Origin: Burkholderiales bacterium
Lineage (GTDB): Bacteria > Pseudomonadota > Gammaproteobacteria > Burkholderiales > SG8-39
Assembly (NCBI GenBank): GCA_023383795.1
Contig: JAHDYJ010000035.1
Coordinates: 763 to 36,678 of the forward strand
DNA length: 35,916 nt
Direction of reading: 5' to 3'
Each line of letters starts with the position of its first letter. Within the stretch, counting starts at the first letter, position 1. The notes under the pieces were generated by a model that was not told the DNA's origin, searched no databases, and saw only the letters and a program-made list of their open reading frames with translations. Below are positions 1-7,010 of the stretch, piece by piece. Made by a program: the position numbers and the translations under genes.

Positions 1-187
1 GGGCTTGTCGTGCGGTTCGGCCCCGCCGCCGGCCCCCCCCGCGCGGGCGGGGCGGCGGGGGGGCGGCGCGGCCCCCCCGCCCCCCCACGCGCGCGCCGGC
101 CTCCGCGAGCACGCGCGCGAAGCGCGCGCCGAGCCCCGACGAGGCGCCGGTCACCAGCGCGGTCTTGCCGTCCAGCCGCAGTTCCAT
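1..187 (-). CDS. Short-chain dehydrogenase/reductase, N-terminus only (runs off the left edge)
   Basis: The gene starts at ATG 187-185 and reads leftwards. The first 34 residues are a normal SDR start: a short strand, then TGASSGLG, the dinucleotide-binding loop of the Rossmann fold (about residues 13-20), then an alanine-rich helix ending EAGARV. Beyond that (bases 1-85) an SDR should continue with a second strand and a basic residue, but here the DNA becomes runs of G and C and the translation is a Gly/Arg/Pro string with no SDR character, although no stop appears. I therefore trust only the first 34 residues. A GGGGAG Shine-Dalgarno-like stretch lies about 7-12 bases before the ATG. The gene is divergent from the crotonase gene at 319. 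Substrate unknown. Confidence 0.6.
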   Translation of the reverse strand, partial: MELRLDGKTALVTGASSGLGARFARVLAEAGARVGGRGGRAAPPPPRPRGGGRRRGRTARQA

Positions 188-232
188 CGTGGTCGCTCCC
201 CGGCGCCGGCGGACGATGCCGGCGGCGCGTCG

Positions 233-238
233 ATTATA
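233..238 (-). promoter_or_regulatory. Perfect -10 hexamer for the leftward SDR gene
   Basis: On the minus strand this reads TATAAT, an exact sigma-70 -10 hexamer, in otherwise GC-rich DNA and 46 bases upstream of the SDR ATG. I see no convincing -35 hexamer at 16-18 bp spacing. Confidence 0.4.
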
Positions 239-263
239 GGCGCCGTCGCGGCGCGCCCGCGCG

Positions 264-293
264 TTGCCCGGTCTCCCGCCGGCACGCTACACT
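264..293 (+). promoter_or_regulatory. Candidate sigma-70 promoter for the crotonase gene
   Basis: TTGCCC (264-269) and TACACT (288-293) are separated by 18 bp. The predicted start of transcription, near 300, would leave a leader of about 19 nt before the ATG at 319. Each hexamer matches the consensus at four of six bases, so this is a motif-level call only. Confidence 0.35.
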
Positions 294-318
294 GCGCGGT
301 CCGTTTCGCGGGCGGCCG

Positions 319-1086
319 ATGACCGATCTGCTTCGCACCTACGAGCGCGGCGTGCTGCGCGTCACGCTGAACCGCCCCGAGCGGCGCAACACGCTGACGC
401 GCGCGACGCTGCGCGAGCTGCGCATCGTGTTCGAGGCGCATGCCGCGCAGGAGGATCTGCGGCTCGCGATCCTGACCGGCGCCGGTCCGGTGGCGTTCTG
501 CGCCGGCGCCGACCTCGCCGACCTGAGCGCCGTCGAGACGGCGGAGGCGGCCGAGGCCTATGCGCGCGACGGCATGGCCGCCCTCGACGCGCTCCGCGCG
601 TTCCCGGTGCCGACGATCGCGGCGCTGAACGGCGTGACGCTCGCCGAGGGCGCCGAGCTCGCCCTGGCGTGCGACATGCGCGTCGCGGCGCACGACGCGC
701 GCATCGGCTTCGTGCACGCGAGCGATCATCGCCTGCCGGGGCTCGGCGGCGCGACCGACCTCGCGCGGCTGGTCGGGCCCGGGCCCGCGATGGAGCTGCT
801 CGCGACCGCGCGCCGGCTCGCCCCCGCCGAGGCGCACGCGCTCGGACTCGTCAACGCGGTTGCGGCGCCGGACCACGATTTCCTGGAGGAGGTCGAACGC
901 CTCGCCGCGCCAGTGCGCGAGCACCACCCGCACGTGCTGCGCTCGCTGAAGGCGCTCGCCCTCGGCGAGCGCTTCGGCGCCGGCGTCGCCGAGCGGCGCG
1001 AGCGCGAGATCGCCGGGTTCGTCGCGGCGTGGACGCACCCGCTGCACCAGGCGCTGCTCGGGCAGCTGCGCGCGGAGCTGGAGTAG
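319..1086 (+). CDS. Enoyl-CoA hydratase/isomerase (crotonase) family protein
   Basis: A 255-residue protein of normal crotonase length. Visible family features are NRPERRNTL near residue 18, the first oxyanion-hole loop CAGADL (61-66), the second loop and helix AEGAELALACD (109-119), PGLGG (140-144) and the GLVNAV segment near 176. The family acts on CoA thioesters by stabilising a thioester enolate. Aligned by eye to rat enoyl-CoA hydratase, Glu113 matches the first catalytic glutamate, but the second (in the QPE motif) is replaced by His133. A classical hydratase reaction is therefore uncertain, and isomerase or hydrolase chemistry is possible. I chose ATG 319 because the in-frame sequence upstream is arginine/alanine-rich non-protein sequence and the homologous N-terminus begins here. 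Confidence 0.85.
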   Translation: MTDLLRTYERGVLRVTLNRPERRNTLTRATLRELRIVFEAHAAQEDLRLAILTGAGPVAFCAGADLADLSAVETAEAAEAYARDGMAALDALRAFPVPTIAALNGVTLAEGAELALACDMRVAAHDARIGFVHASDHRLPGLGGATDLARLVGPGPAMELLATARRLAPAEAHALGLVNAVAAPDHDFLEEVERLAAPVREHHPHVLRSLKALALGERFGAGVAERREREIAGFVAAWTHPLHQALLGQLRAELE

Positions 1087-1088
1087 GG

Positions 1089-4000
1089 CTACACGAGCTG
1101 GCGCGCGCGGCGCAGCTGCGGCATGAGATGCCGCAGCCACTGCGCGGTCAGCTTCTCGGCGAGCGAGTTCTGCTTCAGCCGCTCGGAGAGCGCGAGAAAA
1201 TCGACGCGGTCGAGCGGCTGGTCCTGGTTGAAGCACGAGAACACGTAGCTCACCGCGCCGGTCTGCGGGTCGCGGTGCGGCTGCAGGCACTGCGCGCAGA
1301 TCTCCTTCATCATGCACTGCATCGGCGAGTTGATCGAGCCGACCGCGGCGTGCTCCGGCTTGAGGAAAGGCTCGAGCACCGCGTGGCGCGCGCGCGCCAC
1401 CGCGGCCATCATCCGGTCCGATCCGATGACGATGACGCGGTCGGCCTCGCGCATGTCGACCGGCTGCGCGCCGAGGCGGCCGGCGGCGTAGGCCTCCATC
1501 GCCTGGACGATGTTGCCTACCGTCGCGAGGTCCTGCGGCCGCCCGGGCGCGAACCCCGGCTCCTCGTCGCAGCACCACACGACGACGTCGGCGGCGGCCT
1601 CGATGTTGGCGACGTGGTAGCGGTCGATCGCCTTCTTGTAGCCGGCGAAGTAGAGCACCTTCGAGCCGTGCGCCCGGAACGCCTGGCCGATGGAGAAGAG
1701 CACCGCGTTGCCGAGGCCGCCGCCGACCAGCACCACCGTCTCGTGCGGCGCGATGTGCGTCGGCGCGCCGGTCGGCCCCATCAGCACCACCGGCTCGCCG
1801 GCCGCAAGCATGGCGCAGAGATCGGACGAACCGCCCATCTCGAGCACGATCGTCGACACCAGGCCCTGCTCGCGGTCGACCCAGGCGCCGGTCAGCGCGA
1901 GCCCTTCCATCTGCATGCGCGTCGGGCCCGCGCGCTGCACGGTGCCGCCCACGAGCGGCGAGAGCGCCTCGTAGTTCTGCAGCCGGAAGAACTGCCCCGG
2001 CTGGAAGCGCCGCGCCGCGGCCGGCGCCCGGACGATCACCTCGACGATGGTCGGGGTCAGGCGCTTCACCGCGTGCACCACCGGCCGGAGGTCGCGATCG
2101 AGGCGCGCCACGAACTCGGCATCGGAGTCCGCATGCGCCGCGGCGCGTCGCGCGAGCACGCGCGAGATCACCGGGAAGCCCTGCTTGGTCGAGCCGAGCG
2201 CCTTGACGACGTTGCCGAAGAACGACGGATGCAAGTCGCCGAAGAACGAGACGAACCGCCCGTCGGCGGTTCGCGACAGGAGCACGTCGGCGCGTCCGGG
2301 CTTCGAGATCGAGAACTCGGGCTTGACCGGATTGCCGTCCTCGTCGCACGCGCGGAAGTACTTGCCGTCCACGCCGAAGTGCGCCGCGTCCTCGCGGGCG
2401 AGCACCGTGTTGGGCTGCGTGCCCGCGGCGATGAAGATCGTCCCGGCCGGCAGCCGCAGCTCGCCGTCCTCCGCGCCCTTGCCGTCGGCGTCGAACCGCT
2501 GGCGCCGGAAGCGGATGCCGCCGACCGCGCCGTAGTCGTCGACCTCGATCGCGAGCGGCGTCAGTCCCTCGGCGAAGACGATGCCCTCCTCGAGCGCCTT
2601 CTCGACCTCCTCGTGGTTCAGCGTGTACGAAGGGCTGTCGATCAGGCGCCGCCGGTAGGCGATGGTCACCCCGCCCCAGTGCAGCAGGAGCTCGGCGATG
2701 CGCGGCGCGCGGCCCTCGGCCGACGCCTTGCGCCGCTCGGCGCGGATCGCCCGTGCGTGCGACAGGTACTCCTCGGCGATCTCACGCTCCTCCGGGGTCC
2801 AGCGGTCGCGGATCGCGTCCTCGCCGATCTCGGCGGCGAGATCCTGGAAGCGGGCGAGGAACTTCTCGACCTGGACCACGTAGTAGGCGAGCGACTCGGT
2901 CGCGGTGTCTATCGCGGTGAGCCCGCCGCCGATCACCACCACCGGCAGCCGGAGCTGCATGTTGGCGATCGAGTCGCGCTTCGCCGCGCCGGTGAGCTGC
3001 AGTGCCATCAGGAAGTCCGAGGCGGTGCGCACGCCGCGCGCGAGGCCGTTCGGGATGTCGAGCGTGGTCGGCTTGCCGGCGCCCATCGCGAGCGCGACGT
3101 GATCGAAGCCGAGCGCGAGCGCGTCCTCGAGCGAGAGCGTGCCGCCGAAGCGCACGCCGCCGTACATCGCGAACTCCGCCCGGCGCTCGAGCAGGAGGCG
3201 GACGAGCTTCAGGAAGTTCTTGTCCCAGCGCACCGTGATGCCGTACTCGGCCACGCCGCCGAAGCCGGCCATCGAACGCTCGTCGAGCGACTCGTAGAGG
3301 CTCATCGCGTCGCGGATCGGCGCGAACGGCACGCGCGTGCCGTCGGCGCGCACGCCGGCGAGCGCCTCGGGCAGCGGCTCGATCTTGAGCCCGTCGATGC
3401 CGACCACCTGGTGGCCGTCGTTCATCAGGTGGTGCGCCAGGCTGAACCCGGCCGGGCCCATCCCGACCACCAGCACCCGGTAGCCCGAGCGCGGGCGCGG
3501 CAGCGGCCGGCGCACGTTGAGCGGGTTCCAGCGCGTGAGCAGGCTGTAGATCTCGAAGCCCCACGGCAGTCCGAGGACGTCCTTCAGCGTGCGCGTCTCG
3601 GCCTGCGGGATGTCGACCGGCGTCTGCTTCTGGTAGATGCACGCCTTCATGCAGTCGTTGCAGATCCGGTGGCCGGTCGCGGCGCACATCGGGTTGTCGA
3701 CGACGATGGTGGCGAGCGCCGCGACCGCGAGCCCCTGCGTCTTCAGCATGTGGAACTCGGAGATCTTCTCGTCGAGCGGGCAGCCGGCGAGCGTCACGCC
3801 GAACGCGCTCTTCTTGTAGGCCGCGCTCCGCGGCGCATCCGCCTGCGGCTTCTCGCGCAGGCCCTTCGAGCACGAGTCCTTGCCCTGCGCGTGGCACCAG
3901 ATGCAGTAGTTCGCCTGGTCGAGCGCGCCGACGAGGTCGGTGCCGGCGTCGGTCAGCCTGAAGCCTTCGCGGCGCCGCAGGTGCCCGGCCTTGATGCGGT

Positions 4001-4634
4001 ACGCGCTGGTCCCGTGCAGGCTCACGTTCTCGGCGTTGTGCAGCAGGCGGTGCGGATCGACCTTCGCCGGCGCCTTGAACAGCACGCCGTTGCGCGCGGT
4101 CTCGCGGCCCTCGTCGGTGTGCAGCGCCCATGCGGCGTAGCGGGTCGCGAGGTCGAGCTCGTGCGCGTGGGCCGCCTCGTCGGCGAGCCAGCGCGTGACG
4201 TGCTGGGCGAACGCGAGCTCGTCGAAGCGGCCGCCGAAGAGCCGCCTGAGCTCGCGCTCGAGCTGCGCGCCGTCGAGGGCGGCGGCCTCCTCCGGCTTGA
4301 TCTTGTTCGCCGCGCGCCGCTGCACGAACTGGCGCTTGACCGCGTAGACCGGCGCGAGCTCCTCGTGGCGCCGCGCGAGCCCCTGCGCCTCCTTCTCGAT
4401 CCCGAACAGGCCGGCGACGAAGCGCTCGAGGTGCGGCGCGAGCTCCAGGATCAGCGCCGACTCGTCCTCCTCGCCGAGCGCGTCGGGCGCCGCGCGCGCG
4501 GCGAGCAGGCGCGCCCTGAGCGGCGCGTCGTCGGCGCCTAGACGCTCGACGAACGCGGCGTCGAGGCGCTCGAGCCCCTCGCGCCGGTAGAGGTCGGCGA
4601 ACGCGAAACCGTGGGCGAGGGCGAGCTGGCTCAT
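1089..4634 (-). CDS. Giant fused FAD/NAD(P) iron-sulfur oxidoreductase (GltD/NfnB-like plus PyrK/NfnA-like)
   Basis: An 1181-residue protein. Domains in order: an alpha-helical N-terminal region (about 1-240) that I do not recognise; a cysteine-rich region (about 244-350: CIWC, CSKG, AGCPL, CAATGHRICNDCMKAC) resembling the double [4Fe-4S] domain of GltD and NfnB; a first Rossmann fold VLVVGMGPAGFS (about 385) for FAD; a second, VVVIGGGLTAIDTATE (about 560), for NAD(P)H; from about 845 a ferredoxin-reductase-type FAD domain (FQPGQFF), an NAD site VLVGGGLGNA (about 965); and a C-terminal four-cysteine motif near 1107-1135 (CMMKEICAQC ... C) like the [2Fe-2S] site of PyrK. The two halves correspond to the two subunits of electron-bifurcating NfnAB. 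The ferredoxin gene lies 7 nt upstream in the same operon, which supports ferredoxin:NAD(P)H electron transfer. Bifurcation itself is inference. Confidence 0.8.
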   Translation of the reverse strand: MSQLALAHGFAFADLYRREGLERLDAAFVERLGADDAPLRARLLAARAAPDALGEEDESALILELAPHLERFVAGLFGIEKEAQGLARRHEELAPVYAVKRQFVQRRAANKIKPEEAAALDGAQLERELRRLFGGRFDELAFAQHVTRWLADEAAHAHELDLATRYAAWALHTDEGRETARNGVLFKAPAKVDPHRLLHNAENVSLHGTSAYRIKAGHLRRREGFRLTDAGTDLVGALDQANYCIWCHAQGKDSCSKGLREKPQADAPRSAAYKKSAFGVTLAGCPLDEKISEFHMLKTQGLAVAALATIVVDNPMCAATGHRICNDCMKACIYQKQTPVDIPQAETRTLKDVLGLPWGFEIYSLLTRWNPLNVRRPLPRPRSGYRVLVVGMGPAGFSLAHHLMNDGHQVVGIDGLKIEPLPEALAGVRADGTRVPFAPIRDAMSLYESLDERSMAGFGGVAEYGITVRWDKNFLKLVRLLLERRAEFAMYGGVRFGGTLSLEDALALGFDHVALAMGAGKPTTLDIPNGLARGVRTASDFLMALQLTGAAKRDSIANMQLRLPVVVIGGGLTAIDTATESLAYYVVQVEKFLARFQDLAAEIGEDAIRDRWTPEEREIAEEYLSHARAIRAERRKASAEGRAPRIAELLLHWGGVTIAYRRRLIDSPSYTLNHEEVEKALEEGIVFAEGLTPLAIEVDDYGAVGGIRFRRQRFDADGKGAEDGELRLPAGTIFIAAGTQPNTVLAREDAAHFGVDGKYFRACDEDGNPVKPEFSISKPGRADVLLSRTADGRFVSFFGDLHPSFFGNVVKALGSTKQGFPVISRVLARRAAAHADSDAEFVARLDRDLRPVVHAVKRLTPTIVEVIVRAPAAARRFQPGQFFRLQNYEALSPLVGGTVQRAGPTRMQMEGLALTGAWVDREQGLVSTIVLEMGGSSDLCAMLAAGEPVVLMGPTGAPTHIAPHETVVLVGGGLGNAVLFSIGQAFRAHGSKVLYFAGYKKAIDRYHVANIEAAADVVVWCCDEEPGFAPGRPQDLATVGNIVQAMEAYAAGRLGAQPVDMREADRVIVIGSDRMMAAVARARHAVLEPFLKPEHAAVGSINSPMQCMMKEICAQCLQPHRDPQTGAVSYVFSCFNQDQPLDRVDFLALSERLKQNSLAEKLTAQWLRHLMPQLRRARQLV

Positions 4635-4641
4635 CCGGCGA

Positions 4642-4965
4642 TCAGCGCTCGAGGAGGGGGAGCTTGTCCTTGACGTCCTTCCACTCCTCGGCGTCGGGCA
4701 GCGGATCCTTCTTGTCGGCCAGCACCGGCCACGCCTTGGCGAGCTCGGCGTTCAGCGCGGTGAACGCCTCCTGGCCCGCCGGCAGGTCCTCCTCGGCGTA
4801 GATCGCGTTCACCGGACACTCCGGGATGCACACCGCGCAGTCGATGCACTCGTCCGGGTCGATCACCAGCATGTTCGGCCCTTCCTTGAAGCAGTCCACC
4901 GGGCAGACGTCGACGCAATCGGTGTACTTGCACTTGATGCAGGACTCGGTGACGACGTGGGTCAT
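4642..4965 (-). CDS. fdxA: Seven-iron ferredoxin (3Fe-4S/4Fe-4S), Azotobacter FdI type
   Basis: A 107-residue ferredoxin starting at ATG 4965. The N-terminal cluster motifs [18 protein letters not shown] (from residue 9) and [12 protein letters not shown] (from about 40) match the [3Fe-4S] and [4Fe-4S] binding pattern of Azotobacter vinelandii ferredoxin I. The C-terminal tail, with [11 protein letters not shown] and ending LLER, is also characteristic of that family. It is a small soluble low-potential electron carrier. It is the first gene of a two-gene unit: its TGA (4642-4644) is 7 nt before the ATG of the large oxidoreductase, the likely redox partner. No clear Shine-Dalgarno sequence is visible. 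A promoter (5037-5065), a strong leader hairpin (4997-5023) and an FNR-type box (5104-5117) lie upstream. The upstream in-frame extension to 5112 was rejected because the known family begins at this methionine. Confidence 0.95.
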   Translation of the reverse strand: MTHVVTESCIKCKYTDCVDVCPVDCFKEGPNMLVIDPDECIDCAVCIPECPVNAIYAEEDLPAGQEAFTALNAELAKAWPVLADKKDPLPDAEEWKDVKDKLPLLER

Positions 4966-4996
4966 GGTTGAGCGGTCTCGCGCGCGCAAGCCGGCC

Positions 4997-5023
4997 GGCG
5001 CCGCGGGCCCATCCCGCGGCGCC
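4997..5023 (-). promoter_or_regulatory. Perfect 11-bp stem hairpin in the predicted fdxA leader
   Basis: GGCGCCGCGGG (4997-5007) and its exact reverse complement (5013-5023) flank a five-base loop. The hairpin lies between the predicted transcription start (about 5030) and the fdxA ATG (4965), so it would form in the mRNA leader. It could affect stability or translation, or be a protein-binding palindrome. There is no T-tract, so an intrinsic terminator is unlikely. Confidence 0.5.
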
Positions 5024-5036
5024 GCCGTACACCCGA

Positions 5037-5065
5037 ATTGTAAGCCAGTTTGTTTGGGGGGCCAA
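5037..5065 (-). promoter_or_regulatory. Candidate sigma-70 promoter for fdxA and the large oxidoreductase
   Basis: On the minus strand TTGGCC (5065-5060) and TACAAT (5042-5037) are separated by exactly 17 bp, matching the consensus at four and five of six bases. Transcription would start near 5030 and leave a leader of about 65 nt that contains the hairpin at 4997-5023. Confidence 0.5.
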
Positions 5066-5103
5066 CGTTTTGGCCGCGGCCGCAGCCTGCCGCCGTCCGC
5101 GGC

Positions 5104-5117
5104 TTGACCCATGTCAA
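5104..5117 (-). promoter_or_regulatory. FNR/CRP-superfamily-type box upstream of fdxA
   Basis: TTGACCCATGTCAA is a perfect TTGAC-N4-GTCAA inverted repeat, the form bound by FNR/ANR/DNR-type regulators. Its centre lies about 80 bp upstream of the predicted fdxA transcription start, close to the face-of-helix positions used for class I activation. Caveat: the same bases sit in a longer imperfect stem (5099-5108 with 5113-5123, one bulged A) just past the end of the nitroreductase gene, so this may instead be a 3' hairpin of that gene. Confidence 0.4.
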
Positions 5118-5142
5118 AGCCGCTGGCCGGGGCGCAGGTGGG

Positions 5143-5892
5143 TCAGTCGACCTTGCTCTCGTCGCGGTACATCACCTGGCTGCGCTTCTCCTGGATCCAG
5201 GCGTCGATCTGCGCGAGCGACCTGTACTGGCGCGGGTCGAAGCGGTCCCAGCTCGCGATCTCGTCGAGGTCCTTCTTCCAGCGCTTGTACGGCGGTTTCG
5301 CCGGCGGGCCGAAGCAGAAGATGTCGATGACGGCGATCTCGTCGGGGATGCCGAGCAGCGGCTTCATCGCCTTCTGCGCGTTCTCCTGGCCGATCGCGGT
5401 CACCCACCACACGTTGTAGCCCAGCGCGGCCGCCGCCAGGTGCGCGGACATGGTCGAGGCAGCGACCGACTGGAGCAGGATGCGCTCGGCGTTCTCGTGG
5501 TACTGGCGGTCGAGCTCGGAGCCGTCGAGCAGGACCGGAAAGGCGCGGGTCCAGCGGAAGTCGGATGCGACGACGATCATGCCGGGCGCGGTCTCGAGGC
5601 CGCGGTAGTTCGGCGTCGGGAATTTCATCTTGAGCTTCGCGCGGTGGCGCTGCTCGTCGACGAAATAGTCGGCGATCGCCTTCTTGGTCTCCGGCTTCGT
5701 GACGACCACGTAGTGCCAGGGCTGAGCGTTCGCGCCCGAGGGCGCGTGGCGCGCGGCCTCCAGGATCAGCTCGTAGTGCTCGCGCGGCACCGTGTACGAC
5801 GGATCGAACTGGCGCGTCGTCATGCGGCTGCGCACGACGTCCATCAGCGCGTCGTAGCGGGCGCGCTGGTCGAAAGCGGCGGCTTGGGCCAT
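5143..5892 (-). CDS. Nitroreductase-family FMN oxidoreductase
   Basis: A 249-residue protein. RSRMTTRQFDP (about residues 22-32) is the FMN phosphate-binding start of the family, followed by EAARHAPSGANAQPWHYVVV (about 49-68), a classic nitroreductase segment. ALGYNVWWVTAIG near 160 is the later flavin-contacting region. The family reduces nitro groups, quinones, enones or flavins with NAD(P)H, or dehalogenates aromatics; the substrate here cannot be told. ATG 5892 is preceded by an AGGAGGAG Shine-Dalgarno sequence at good spacing, which fixes the start. The gene is divergent from a LysR-type regulator, with a perfect LysR-type palindrome between them, so control by that regulator is likely. 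Confidence 0.88.
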   Translation of the reverse strand: MAQAAAFDQRARYDALMDVVRSRMTTRQFDPSYTVPREHYELILEAARHAPSGANAQPWHYVVVTKPETKKAIADYFVDEQRHRAKLKMKFPTPNYRGLETAPGMIVVASDFRWTRAFPVLLDGSELDRQYHENAERILLQSVAASTMSAHLAAAALGYNVWWVTAIGQENAQKAMKPLLGIPDEIAVIDIFCFGPPAKPPYKRWKKDLDEIASWDRFDPRQYRSLAQIDAWIQEKRSQVMYRDESKVD

Positions 5893-5914
5893 GGCGGGAC
5901 TCCTCCTGCGGTGC

Positions 5915-5943
5915 ATCTTGCGCCGCGCCCCGGCGGGGTGCAA
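5915..5943 (-). promoter_or_regulatory. Weak candidate promoter for the nitroreductase gene
   Basis: On the minus strand TTGCAC (5943-5938) and CAAGAT (5920-5915) are 17 bp apart, each matching the consensus at only three of six bases. A weak promoter fits activator dependence: the palindrome at 5954-5970 would be centred about 54 bp upstream of the predicted start. Confidence 0.25.
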
Positions 5944-5953
5944 CTGCGGCTTC

Positions 5954-5970
5954 CTTATGCCGCGCATAAG
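5954..5970. promoter_or_regulatory. Perfect LysR-type T-N11-A operator palindrome
   Basis: CTTATGCCGCGCATAAG is a 7-3-7 perfect inverted repeat containing the LysR T-N11-A core (T at 5956, A at 5968). It lies in the 123-bp region between the divergent nitroreductase and lysR genes, and its AT-rich arms stand out from the GC-rich surroundings. This is where LysR proteins usually bind to repress their own gene and activate the divergent one. Confidence 0.7.
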
Positions 5971-6000
5971 CCGCGCAGCCGGGCCGCGGGTGCCGCCGGC

Positions 6001-6006
6001 TACAAT
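6001..6006 (+). promoter_or_regulatory. -10 hexamer for the lysR gene; nearly leaderless start
   Basis: TACAAT lies 10 bases before the ATG at 6016, so the transcript would have a leader of only a few bases. No Shine-Dalgarno sequence is present (CGGCCCGCC precedes ATG), which agrees with a very short leader. No clear -35 hexamer is seen. Confidence 0.35.
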
Positions 6007-6015
6007 CGGCCCGCC

Positions 6016-6924
6016 ATGGACGTCGACGGGATCGAGATCAGGCTGCTGGCGGTGTTCGACGCCGTGCTGCGCGAGCGCAGCGTCACGCTGGCGGCCGAGA
6101 CTCTCGGCATCACGCAGCCGGCGATCAGCCAGTCGCTGCGCCGGCTGCGCGCGCATCTCGGCGATCCGCTCTTCGTGCGCACGCCGCACGGGATGGAGCC
6201 GACGCCGCGCGCGCTGGAGCTGGCCGAGCCGATCGGCGAGATGCTGCGCATCGCGCGCGAGCACCTCGGGACGCCCGGGCGCTTCGACCCGGCGCGCAGC
6301 GAGCGGGTGTTCGCGTTCTTCTCGAGCGACGCCGGAACGGTGGTCTTCCTGCCCGCGCTCGCGGAGCGGCTGCGCGCGATCGCGCCGCTGACGCGCATCC
6401 GGGTCGTGCCGGTGATGCCGCGGCGCTTTCCGGAGGGGCTGCAGAGCGGCGAGGCCGATCTCGCGCTCGGCTCGTTCCCCGACCTCGGCGCCGGCATCTT
6501 CCAGCAGCGCCTGTACGAGGACTCCTACGTGTGCGTGGTGCGCGGCGACCATCCGCGCTTCGGCCGTCGCATCACGCGCCAGCAGTTCCTCGACGCGCAG
6601 CACATCGTGGTCACCGCGGAGGGCACCGGCCACGGCCACGCCGCGGTCGAGCGGCTGCTGACCGAGCATCTCGCGCCCGGCCGGATCGCGGTGCGCGTCG
6701 CGAGCTTTCTCGCCGCGCCGGTGATCGTGGCGCGATCGGACTACGTGCTTACGATCCCCGCGCGCGTCGCGCGCGCCTTCGCCGAGCCGATGCGGCTGCG
6801 CGTGCTCGGGCCCCCGATCGACCTGCCGCGCTTCGAGGTGCGCCAGTACTGGCACGAGCGGTTCCATCACGACGCGGCGAACCGCTGGTTCCGCGAGCTC
6901 GTGCGCGCGGCGTTCGGCGAGTGA
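6016..6924 (+). CDS. LysR-family transcriptional regulator
   Basis: A 302-residue protein of standard LysR length. The N-terminal winged helix-turn-helix is clear: RSVTLAAETLGITQPAISQS (about 21-40), then LRRLRAHLGDPLFVRTPHGM. The rest is the periplasmic-binding-protein-like effector domain, with FFSSDAGTVVFLP near 100 opening its first lobe. The conserved position within the recognition helix reads QPAISQSLRRLR, typical of the NodD/NahR/LinR branch, which often senses aromatic or chlorinated compounds; that is inference. It is transcribed away from the nitroreductase gene, with a T-N11-A operator between. The regulated compound is unknown. Confidence 0.92.
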   Translation: MDVDGIEIRLLAVFDAVLRERSVTLAAETLGITQPAISQSLRRLRAHLGDPLFVRTPHGMEPTPRALELAEPIGEMLRIAREHLGTPGRFDPARSERVFAFFSSDAGTVVFLPALAERLRAIAPLTRIRVVPVMPRRFPEGLQSGEADLALGSFPDLGAGIFQQRLYEDSYVCVVRGDHPRFGRRITRQQFLDAQHIVVTAEGTGHGHAAVERLLTEHLAPGRIAVRVASFLAAPVIVARSDYVLTIPARVARAFAEPMRLRVLGPPIDLPRFEVRQYWHERFHHDAANRWFRELVRAAFGE

Positions 6925-6950
6925 GGCCGCCGCGCGCCGGCAGCGTGCGG

Positions 6951-6979
6951 TTGAACTGCCGGTAGCGTTCGGCTACATT
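6951..6979 (+). promoter_or_regulatory. Candidate sigma-70 promoter of the molybdenum hydroxylase operon
   Basis: TTGAAC (6951-6956) and TACATT (6974-6979) are exactly 17 bp apart, four of six matches each. Transcription would start near 6986, 25 bases before the ATG at 7011. It sits in the only gap upstream of the long plus-strand run. Confidence 0.5.
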
Positions 6980-7010
6980 GAGCCACCGGTCGACCGGATC
7001 CGCCCCGCGC

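Noticed and set aside
10..318. N-terminal extension of the crotonase or a separate small gene
   Set aside because: Arg/Ala/Pro-rich translation, overlaps the divergent SDR gene and both candidate promoters.
264..4541. A very long open frame on the plus strand opposite the giant oxidoreductase
   Set aside because: Its translation is Arg/Ala/His-rich with no domain. It is the usual open antisense frame of GC-rich coding DNA, and the minus-strand protein shows clear cofactor motifs.
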